From contig DEFE01000008.1 in the NCBI GenBank assembly GCA_002350625.1, positions 598 to 38,423 of the forward strand: a stretch of DNA of 37,826 bases, read 5' to 3'. Position 1 is the first letter of the stretch. Each line of letters begins with the position of its first letter. A program made the translations under genes and the position numbers. Below are positions 32,291 to 37,826 of the stretch, piece after piece. This DNA is from Lachnospiraceae bacterium UBA2860 (lineage in GTDB: Bacteria; Bacillota; Clostridia; Lachnospirales; Lachnospiraceae). Under the pieces are notes generated by a model. It was not told where the DNA came from. It was given only the letters and a program-made list of their open reading frames with translations, and made no database searches.

Positions 32291-33357
32291 CACTCCGCCT
32301 GCGCCTCCGCCTTCAGGCAGAGCTCCGCCGCCTTCAGGGCATGCGCCTGCGTCATGGCGTTCTCCGTGCGGTTCAGGCAGTCGAGGATCAGCTGCCCGAA
32401 GAAGGGGAAGCCGGTGACGCCCGTGGCATTGACGTATTTTTCACCCTTCCCGTTCGCGAGGAAGACGTGGTTCTCGTCCACCATGCCGGTGCCGATGTTG
32501 ATGTACTTGCGGATCTCGATGAATCCCTCCGTGCCGACGATGAAGGTGCGGCCGTCGCCCCAGGTGCCGAGGCCGTCCGGCGTGAACCAGTCCACGCGGA
32601 AGTAGTTCGTGCTGCCCTTCTTCCCGACGATCGAGCACTCGCCGAAATCCTCCAGCTCCGGATACTCCGGGTGCGCGTAGTTGCCGACGTGGCTCATCAC
32701 GACCTCCGCGTCCTCCTCGCCGGCGTAATGCAGGTACTGCTCGACCTGGTGGCTCCCGATGTCGCACAGGATGCCCCCGTAGTATTCCTTCTCAAAGAAC
32801 CAGGCCGGCCGCCCGGGCGCGCCGAGGCGGTGCGGGCCGAAGCCGGTCACGCTGATGACGCGGCCGATCTCGCCCTCGTCGATCATGTATCCCGCGAGGA
32901 TGGCGCCCTCTACGTGCAGTCGCTCGGCGTAATAGACCATATACTTTCTCCCGGTGAGATCGATCGTCCGCTTCGCCTCAAGGAGCTGCTCCATCGTCGT
33001 AAATGGCGCCTTGTCCGCAAAGTAGTCCTTGCCCGCCTTCATGACCTTGACGCCGAGCGGGCCTCTCCTGCTCGTCACGTTGGACGAGGCGACAAGCATG
33101 GTCTCGGGGTCCTCGAGGATCTGGTCGAGGCTCGCCGCGGCCTTTGCCTGCGGATAAGTCTTTATAAATGCCGCCACCTTCTCCGGGTCCGGATCAAAGA
33201 CATACTTCAGCGTGCCGCCCGCCTCGATGAGGCCGTTGCACATGCCGTAGATATGGCCGTGGTCGATATGCGCCGCGGAAAAGACGAACTCGCCGGGCTT
33301 TACCACCGGCTGCGGCTTCCCCTCCGGCGCGTACATCATGCCGTTCATTCTGTCCAT
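32275..33357 (-). CDS. Gfo/Idh/MocA family oxidoreductase with altered nucleotide motif (copy 2)
   Basis: The protein has 360 residues from the ATG at 33357, with AGGAGAG upstream. The overall pattern is Gfo/Idh/MocA: a Rossmann-like N-terminus (LKYVFDPDPEKVAAF), GGILCDIGSHQVEQYL for the active-site histidine, and a beta-sheet C-terminal domain. The GxGxxG site reads SAAHIDHGHIYG (27-38), and the EKP motif reads DKAP (115-118). A divergent subfamily with these variants may still bind NAD(P). It lies between two canonical paralogues, so it probably works in the same pathway. Confidence 0.85.
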   Translation of the reverse strand: MDRMNGMMYAPEGKPQPVVKPGEFVFSAAHIDHGHIYGMCNGLIEAGGTLKYVFDPDPEKVAAFIKTYPQAKAAASLDQILEDPETMLVASSNVTSRRGPLGVKVMKAGKDYFADKAPFTTMEQLLEAKRTIDLTGRKYMVYYAERLHVEGAILAGYMIDEGEIGRVISVTGFGPHRLGAPGRPAWFFEKEYYGGILCDIGSHQVEQYLHYAGEEDAEVVMSHVGNYAHPEYPELEDFGECSIVGKKGSTNYFRVDWFTPDGLGTWGDGRTFIVGTEGFIEIRKYINIGTGMVDENHVFLANGKGEKYVNATGVTGFPFFGQLILDCLNRTENAMTQAHALKAAELCLKAEAQAEWTVRA

Positions 33358-33368
33358 CGTATCTCTCC

Positions 33369-33448
33369 TTTTCACTTTTAAACTCTCTGCCGAAGATGCG
33401 CCTCCCTCTTCACTTTTTGAAATCGCTGCCGAAGGTGAGACTCCCCTC
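33369..33448. repeat. Decayed duplicate of the 3' end of oxidoreductase copy 3
   Basis: The segment 33408-33448 encodes the last codons and stop of copy 3. About 40 bases downstream, 33369-33408 repeats it imperfectly: both contain TTCACTTTT and CTGCCGAAG followed by CTCCC. The duplicate fills most of the gap before copy 2. Confidence 0.7.
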
Positions 33449-34567
33449 CTGCTCCATGACGGAGGTCGTCTTCTCATAGAAATGCGGCACGGATGCCTGT
33501 ATGCCCGCCACCGTATAGAACGGGTCATCCTTAGCGAGCGGCAGCTCCGCCGCCTCATGCGTCGAGCCCGCCTTATAGATCGCCGTGATCAGCTCGATCG
33601 TGCGCCGGCCGTCCTCGCCTGTAATTGCAGGCCCTCTGCCCGTCTCGAGCGCCGTCAGCACGTCGTCGAGCTGGCCCGCGTGCATCTCGTAGGGGAGCGG
33701 CGGGAGAGATGCGAGGAAGTCTGCGGCTTTTTTCTCAAATGCCTCGTCCGACGTCTTCAGCGGAAATCCGTTCGGCATCGCCACCGAGCTGTAGACGGCG
33801 TAAGGCGCGGAAATACGGGCTTTCTCGCACTGGAAGATGAGCTTTTGGTCCTCGCCGTGGTGAACCAGCGAGGCGGTCACCGTGGCCAGCGCACCGGGAT
33901 ACCGCAGGATGGAGACGGACAGGTCCTCGACTTCCGCGTTGTCGTGGGCGGTGTTCGCGAGGACGCTCGTGACGGACTCCGGAAGGCCCATCATCCAGCC
34001 GAGCATGTCGATGTGGTGCACGGCGTGATTCAGCGTGCAGCCGCCGCCTTCCTTCTCCCAGGTGCCGCGCCACCACAGGTCGTAGTAGCTGTGGGCCCGC
34101 CACCAGAAGCTGTCGATCTCGGCGTGGCGCACCTTGCCGGCGAGGCCGCTGTCGAGCAGCGCCTTCAGATCGCGGATGGGGCCGCGGAAGCGGTTCTGCG
34201 CGATGATGGACAGGAGCTTCCCGCTCTCGTCGCGCGCCTTCAGCATGGCGTCGCACTCCTCGAGAGAAGCGGCCATCGGCTTCTCGCACACGACATTGAC
34301 GCCCGCCTGCAGGCAGTCGATCGTAATCGGCGCGTGCACGTAAGGCGGCGTGCAGACGTCGACGAGATCGACGCCGCCCTTTTCGAGCATGTCCTTATGA
34401 GACAGATACGTCTCCGCCGCAAGGCCGAATTCCTCCTTGAAGCGGGCTGCCTTGCCCTCGATGATGTCGACAAGCGCTACGACTTCGCATCTGTCCGGCC
34501 ACAGCTTGTACGCCTCCATATGCGTGTGGGCGATGCCGCCCGTTCCCACGATCGCCACTCGTATCAT
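33410..34567 (-). CDS. Gfo/Idh/MocA family oxidoreductase (copy 3)
   Basis: The protein has 385 residues with a GGAGGAG ribosome site. It has a canonical VAIVGTGGIAHTH nucleotide motif (4-16), EKP at 95-97, and GGGCTLNHAVHHIDML carrying the catalytic histidine. WWRAHSYYDLWWRGTWEKEGGG is typical of the sugar or inositol dehydrogenase group. It is first of the three tandem oxidoreductases. With copies 1 and 2 it could run a multistep epimerisation or oxidation of a carbohydrate, as in tandem Gfo/Idh/MocA clusters. The substrate is unknown. Confidence 0.9.
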   Translation of the reverse strand: MIRVAIVGTGGIAHTHMEAYKLWPDRCEVVALVDIIEGKAARFKEEFGLAAETYLSHKDMLEKGGVDLVDVCTPPYVHAPITIDCLQAGVNVVCEKPMAASLEECDAMLKARDESGKLLSIIAQNRFRGPIRDLKALLDSGLAGKVRHAEIDSFWWRAHSYYDLWWRGTWEKEGGGCTLNHAVHHIDMLGWMMGLPESVTSVLANTAHDNAEVEDLSVSILRYPGALATVTASLVHHGEDQKLIFQCEKARISAPYAVYSSVAMPNGFPLKTSDEAFEKKAADFLASLPPLPYEMHAGQLDDVLTALETGRGPAITGEDGRRTIELITAIYKAGSTHEAAELPLAKDDPFYTVAGIQASVPHFYEKTTSVMEQEGSLTFGSDFKK

Positions 34568-34723
34568 GCTGATCTCCTCCCGTTCTCTTATTTTTCTTAT
34601 GCGCTCTCTTATTTACTTTCTCTCTTTTTCTTATGATCTTTTCTGCCTTACGGTTTCTGTCTTTTGGTCTCTGTCTTTTTGCCTTTTATCTCTTATATTC
34701 TATCTATCGTCTTCATCCTCTAC
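34568..34723 (-). other. Non-coding polypurine stretch upstream of oxidoreductase copy 3
   Basis: On the coding (minus) strand this stretch is almost all A and G, with many AAAAGA- and AAGAGA-like words. It ends at GGAGGAGATC before the ATG. No gene, clear promoter or hairpin was recognised. It reads like a decayed short-word repeat expansion and would form an unstructured leader. Confidence 0.5.
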
Positions 34724-34798
34724 CTTCTGTCTGCGCATGCATCCACGGCTTCTCCTGTCAACTTCTGTCTGCGCTTTCATCCATAGCTTCTCCTGTCA
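34724..34798. repeat. Tandem duplicate of the 3' end of the alpha/beta hydrolase gene
   Basis: Two 37-base copies (34724-34760 and 34762-34798, period 38) match at about 33 positions. Both begin CTTCTGTCTGCGC and end GCTTCTCCTGTCA. The copy at 34762 codes for the last residues of the hydrolase. The stop codon sits at the junction, and the other copy is downstream and non-coding. Confidence 0.85.
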
Positions 34799-35351
34799 TA
34801 AAGCGCCGCGTCGTCTCCATGATCTCTTCCATGTTCCGGATGTCCGTCCCCACCTCGCCGGTCTCAAGCGAGTGATTCGCCCCGGGGATCACAGTGACGG
34901 GGATCCCCCGCTCACGGCAGAGCTTAGGAATCGGGCTCTTCTCCTTCCCGACCCACTGGTCCGCCCCGCCGGTAAAGGCCACGGCCTCCCCGAAGGGCAG
35001 GGAAAATGTCTCCGGAAGCGGCGTATAGAGAATCAGCCGGATCCGGTCCCGGAGCTTGCTTTCCGACGCCATTTTCGCAGCGACGACAGTGCCGATACTC
35101 TTCCCGACGAAGAGGATTTCCTCAAAGGCCGAAAAATCAAGATCCTTCAGCATCTCCTCCGCCTGCCCGTACGCGATGGCGAAGGAGGCGGTCATCCTGT
35201 CCCTGTCGCCGATGATCTTGTCGGGAAATCCCGCGTACGGCAGGAGCCGGATCTCATAGCCGGCATTTGCCGCGAGCCGCCGCGCGTAGTGCATCAGCGG
35301 CTTGTCAACCGTATAGCCGATGCCCGGGAAAAAAACTGCCAGTTTCTTCAT
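34758..35351 (-). CDS. Small alpha/beta hydrolase
   Basis: The protein has 197 residues. The fold starts KKLAVFFPGIGYTVDKPLM. The nucleophile elbow is GKSIG with Ser85, followed by TGGADQWV with Asp131 and GANHSLE with His160, a complete Ser-Asp-His triad. There is no signal peptide. It resembles small cytoplasmic esterase or dienelactone-hydrolase-like proteins. It is the first gene of the minus-strand group with the three oxidoreductases, although about 190 bases separate them. Confidence 0.82.
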   Translation of the reverse strand: MKKLAVFFPGIGYTVDKPLMHYARRLAANAGYEIRLLPYAGFPDKIIGDRDRMTASFAIAYGQAEEMLKDLDFSAFEEILFVGKSIGTVVAAKMASESKLRDRIRLILYTPLPETFSLPFGEAVAFTGGADQWVGKEKSPIPKLCRERGIPVTVIPGANHSLETGEVGTDIRNMEEIMETTRRFMTGEAMDESADRS

Positions 35352-35389
35352 CGCTTCACCTTACCTTCTCACATGAACGAACCATTTTC

Positions 35390-35418
35390 ATGATACTAAG
35401 AAGCAGGTAGTAATGCAA
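35390..35418 (-). promoter_or_regulatory. Predicted promoter of the hydrolase gene
   Basis: On the minus strand TTGCAT (35418-35413) and TATCAT (35395-35390) are 17 bases apart. A perfect 10-base palindrome TGCAATTGCA (35414-35423) overlaps the -35 box and could be an operator. Confidence 0.6.
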
Positions 35419-35462
35419 TTGCAAGTGCCGCTTTTACAGGCTTTTTCCGCGCGCGGGGCACC

Positions 35463-35491
35463 TTGCCATTTCCGCGCGCAGTTGTTATGAT
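35463..35491 (+). promoter_or_regulatory. Predicted promoter placed for leaderless YdcF-family mRNA
   Basis: TTGCCA (35463-35468) and TATGAT (35486-35491) are 17 bases apart. The ATG at 35498 lies at the expected transcription start, and no Shine-Dalgarno sequence precedes it. Confidence 0.65.
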
Positions 35492-35497
35492 ACTGCT

Positions 35498-36937
35498 ATG
35501 AAAAAGCTAATCATTAACATCTGCATACTGACCTTCGCTGTGATCGCAGCCTGTCTGCTGTACCGCGTTTTGATCGGAAATACCTATATTGACTATATGC
35601 CGGTCCTCGGCGGGTACAACAAAGACGACCTTCACCTGGGAGGACCTTCGGAAGGCTTCTCCTACGAAATCCTGAGCAAAAATGACAAATACCTGACGAT
35701 CGCCGTAAAGCCCGACGGCCCGGGCGAGGCAGATCTTTTTCTCTATGAAAAAAATGCGGATCCCGTCTATGAAGCCGCCTACTTCTTCGGAAAGGACAAA
35801 ACGGTCTACAACCGGGCCAATGGCGGCTTTACCGGGGACAACGCCTTACTCGTCGCCCTCACCTTCTACATGCTCGCGCTCGGCTTCATGCTGATGCGCT
35901 ACACGCTGAAGCTCCGGGGTTCCGCGTTCTACGCCTACTTCACCATCTATACGGCCGGTTTTTCCATCTTCTCGCTGGCCGGGGGTATCGATCTCCTCCT
36001 CGTGACGGTGCAGCGCCTTCTCAATCCGGCGACGCACACGATGATGCAGGTTTATGCTTCGATCGCCGGCATGAGCTACACTTTTGTTTTCCTGCTCACG
36101 CCCTTCCTGATGGTTTTTGCCGTCGCGATGGCCATCAGCAACGTGGCGCTGCTGCGCCATGAAAGAAAGCGTATTCAGAACGTGCTGGGCATTCTGATCA
36201 GCGCCATGCTCATCATCGGCGAGCTGGTCGTCATCCTCGTGCGCTTTCAGGATTTTTCGGGCTCCTACGAGGAGCTGCGCATCCGCATGACGGCCGTCAA
36301 CGTCCTCACCACCGCGTTCGCTTACTTCGAATGCATGCTGCTCGGTTCCATCATCTGCGGGCTCCGCTCCGTGAAAATGCAGCCCACCGGACCGGCGGAC
36401 TATCTCGTCATTCTCGGCTGTGCCTTCCGCAAGGACGGAACGCTCACGCCGCTGCTCAAGGGGCGCGTGGACCGCGCCGTAGCCTTCAACGAGGTGCAGA
36501 AAGCGGCGGGCGGAAAAGAAGCTGTCTATGTGCCCTCCGGCGGGCAGGGGCCGGATGAGAGCATGCCGGAGGCGGAGGCGATGAGCCGCTACCTCCGGTC
36601 GATCGGCATTTCCGAAGCACAGATCCTCAAAGAGGACAAGTCGCGGAACACCTATCAGAACATGCTGTTTTCCGGAAAGCTCATCAAAGAGCGGAGCGAA
36701 GGCGCGCGGGTTGTCTACTCGACGACGAATTACCACGTCTTCAGAAGCGGCGTGTGGGCCAACCTGGCCGGCCTCAGGGCGGAAGGCATCGGCAGCAAAA
36801 CAAAGTGGTGGTTCTGGCCGAACGCCTTTATGCGGGAATGCGTCGGCCTCCTGGTCAACCGCTGGAAGCAGGAGCTCGCGTTCCTTGCCGTCCTCACCGG
36901 ATTCTTTGCGATCCTCACGATGCTGCTCGGGTACTGA
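35498..36937 (+). CDS. YdcF family (DUF218) membrane protein
   Basis: The protein has 479 residues. An N-terminal membrane helix (about 4-27) leads into an extracytoplasmic beta-like region of about 90 residues. Several membrane helices follow between about 115 and 295. The YdcF/ElyC/SanA domain (about 303-445) contains ADYLVILGCAFRKDGTLTPLLKGRVDRA, VYVPSGGQGPDE, SRNTYQNMLFS and STTNYHVFRSG. A last helix closes the chain. The family is linked to envelope or polyprenyl-carrier metabolism in other bacteria, but its reaction is not settled. It stands alone, divergent from the hydrolase. Confidence 0.88.
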   Translation: MKKLIINICILTFAVIAACLLYRVLIGNTYIDYMPVLGGYNKDDLHLGGPSEGFSYEILSKNDKYLTIAVKPDGPGEADLFLYEKNADPVYEAAYFFGKDKTVYNRANGGFTGDNALLVALTFYMLALGFMLMRYTLKLRGSAFYAYFTIYTAGFSIFSLAGGIDLLLVTVQRLLNPATHTMMQVYASIAGMSYTFVFLLTPFLMVFAVAMAISNVALLRHERKRIQNVLGILISAMLIIGELVVILVRFQDFSGSYEELRIRMTAVNVLTTAFAYFECMLLGSIICGLRSVKMQPTGPADYLVILGCAFRKDGTLTPLLKGRVDRAVAFNEVQKAAGGKEAVYVPSGGQGPDESMPEAEAMSRYLRSIGISEAQILKEDKSRNTYQNMLFSGKLIKERSEGARVVYSTTNYHVFRSGVWANLAGLRAEGIGSKTKWWFWPNAFMRECVGLLVNRWKQELAFLAVLTGFFAILTMLLGY

Positions 36938-36956
36938 TCTTATCTGACTTCCCGCG

Positions 36957-36976
36957 CAGGAAACGGTTCTTCGTTC
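36957..36976. repeat. Half-copy of the GGGACGGTTC REP-like element
   Basis: CAGGAAACGGTTCTTCGTTC closely matches one arm of the element at 10269 (CAGGGACGGTTCTTCATTC), but no opposing arm follows. It looks like a decayed solo arm just after the YdcF-family gene. Confidence 0.5.
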
Positions 36977-36989
36977 TTATGCACCACAG

Positions 36990-37022
36990 AAAAACCCGCC
37001 GGGCGTCTTACGCCGGCGGGTT
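36990..37022 (-). terminator. Rho-independent terminator after the 21-codon gene
   Basis: AACCCGCCGG (36993-37002) pairs with CCGGCGGGTT (37013-37022), with an inner CGT-CTT-ACG pairing. On the minus strand the stem runs into TTTTT. On the plus strand no T-run follows, so it serves the minus-strand genes. Confidence 0.8.
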
Positions 37023-37041
37023 CATCCTTTCCACACTGTCA

Positions 37042-37107
37042 TTACCGTTTAAAAATCTCATAGTATTCTTCCAGTGCATGCTCGATCTTCTCAAACAGTT
37101 TACGCAT
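37042..37107 (-). CDS. Possible 21-residue small protein
   Basis: The frame reads MRKLFEKIEHALEEYYEIF followed by Lys-Arg and TAA. AAAGGAGG lies eight bases before the ATG, among the best ribosome sites in the window, and a strong terminator follows 20 bases after the stop. The peptide is charged and could form one amphipathic helix. No family is recognised. It may be a free small protein or part of the lipoprotein transcript upstream. Confidence 0.55.
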   Translation of the reverse strand: MRKLFEKIEHALEEYYEIFKR

Positions 37108-37206
37108 GGCTTCTTCCTCCTTTATGATGCTTCCGGGTTTCACCCGGCTCGTCTGATCTGTTCTGTCATCATCATAAAACAGGAATTCGAAAAACGGAAA
37201 TACCCG

Positions 37207-37237
37207 TATCAGATGACATCTGATAGGATTCTCCTAT
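37207..37237. promoter_or_regulatory. Two overlapping hairpins at the lipoprotein stop
   Basis: TATCAGATG-A-CATCTGATA (37207-37225) and ATAGGA-TTC-TCCTAT (37223-37237) share three bases, so only one can form fully at a time. The second contains the lipoprotein stop codon. Neither has a T-run. Confidence 0.5.
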
Positions 37238-37710
37238 GGCTCACATGGCGCAATCTCCAGCGCCCCGTCCCGCAGGCGGATCGTACACTGCCCCTCCGGG
37301 TCTTCTTCCCCCTGCGCATAGACGACTTCAAGATACGGCCCCTCGCCGTCTTCTTTCTCATATGCCTCGCGCACGCCGCTGCACCGGCTGATGATGCCCC
37401 CGATCTCCCCGGCTTCCGTATAGAGCGAAACCGCCATGAAGCCCGGCGCTTCGCCTCCGGCCCCGGCATAATCGAAAAACATCTTCTCTTTTTTTCCGTC
37501 GCCGTCTGCATCCCATTCGATCTTTTCGATCAGCGTCCCGGGCGCAGACGCATCCCGAGACACAGATTCTTCTAAGGACGCAGGCGTATCCTGAGATGCA
37601 GCTTCTTCTAAGGACGCAGCCGCCGAAGAAGCCACGCTGTCCGCCTGTCTGCCGCAGCCCGCTGCCGCAAGTGACAGGAGCACCAAAGAAATCACTGCTT
37701 TTTTCCGCAT
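37234..37710 (-). CDS. Small lipoprotein with Asp-rich calcium-like loop
   Basis: The protein has 158 residues from the ATG at 37710, with GGGAGG upstream. Signal peptide II is MRKKAVISLVLLSLAAAGC, with the lipid-modified cysteine at 19. Residues 25-56 are a low-complexity Ala/Ser/Glu linker with a duplicated ASLEE unit. A beta-type domain follows with EWDADGDGKKEKMFF (about 65-79), a DxDxDG loop as in calcium-binding repeat proteins. It is anchored outside the membrane and has unknown function. It lies 44 bases after the Ig-like gene on the same strand. Confidence 0.82.
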   Translation of the reverse strand: MRKKAVISLVLLSLAAAGCGRQADSVASSAAASLEEAASQDTPASLEESVSRDASAPGTLIEKIEWDADGDGKKEKMFFDYAGAGGEAPGFMAVSLYTEAGEIGGIISRCSGVREAYEKEDGEGPYLEVVYAQGEEDPEGQCTIRLRDGALEIAPCEP

Positions 37711-37754
37711 GACTCCGGCCTCCCTTGGCCGTTCTCCTTCAGGATAAGGGAAAC

Positions 37755-37826
37755 TCACCGCACGGTCACCTTCACTTTTGCAGAAATGCCGTTATGTGCA
37801 TACACATGAACCTCCATCCCCATGCG
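37755..37826 (-). CDS. C-terminal end of an Ig-like-domain protein (partial)
   Basis: The 23 codons before the TGA at 37757-37755 read RMGMEVHVYAHNGISAKVKV then TVR. The alternating hydrophobic pattern and the VYA-x-G-x-SA-x-VKVTV ending resemble the last strand of bacterial Ig-like (BIG2) domains. The 5' part lies beyond the window edge, so the full protein is unknown. Confidence 0.5.
   Translation of the reverse strand, partial: RMGMEVHVYAHNGISAKVKVTVR

Overview
The window looks like chromosome of a high-GC Clostridia member, most likely Lachnospiraceae. This is inferred from gene content: a YesM/YesN-type two-component pair, an MglBAC sugar transporter with GH3 and GH42 hydrolases, a FeoA-FeoB fusion with its small Cys-rich partner, an iron-sulfur L-serine dehydratase, a butyrate kinase, and strong AGGAGG-type ribosome sites. 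No rRNA, tRNA, CRISPR array, integrase, transposase gene or phage gene was seen. Species cannot be named from the sequence.

Layout. Positions 1-7903 (minus strand) carry a tightly overlapped ten-gene operon of Mrp/Mbh type: MrpE, MrpF, MrpG, an MbhD-like protein, an MbhE-MrpB fusion, MrpC, then three complete and one truncated antiporter-like (NuoL/M/N, MrpA/D family) subunits. The operon runs off the left edge, so any redox partner lies outside. A divergent promoter region separates it from nadE (8057). After nadE come a secreted BspA-like leucine-rich-repeat protein and a small, very acidic protein.

Positions 10399-19807 (minus strand) form a carbohydrate locus, read as mglB, mglA, mglC, a GH3 beta-glycosidase, a GH42 beta-galactosidase and a MATE exporter. 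A rho-independent terminator and an array of seven 20-bp repeats lie between GH3 and GH42. Divergently, 20093-24223 encodes a response regulator, a histidine kinase without an extracytoplasmic sensor, and an MglA-sized protein whose two ABC cassettes have lost the Walker A and Walker B residues. This trio is the best candidate for an undescribed system: a catalytically dead ABC protein translationally coupled to a sensor kinase beside a sugar transporter.

Positions 24322-31158 are metabolic: an acyl-CoA thioesterase; butyrate kinase with phosphate acetyltransferase; a 212-bp nested palindrome; then sdaA, feoAB and a FeoB-associated Cys-rich peptide. Positions 31223-35351 (minus strand) hold three Gfo/Idh/MocA oxidoreductases and a small alpha/beta hydrolase. 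Three of these four genes carry a short decayed duplicate of their own 3' end just downstream. At the right end are a YdcF-family membrane protein with a promoter placed for leaderless transcription, a 21-codon open reading frame with a strong ribosome site and terminator, a small lipoprotein, and the tail of an Ig-like-domain protein. REP-like palindromes lie at 10269-10343 and 31155-31226, with a remnant at 36957-36976.

Many long antisense open frames (up to 671 codons) are composition artefacts of the GC-rich coding sequence and are not annotated.
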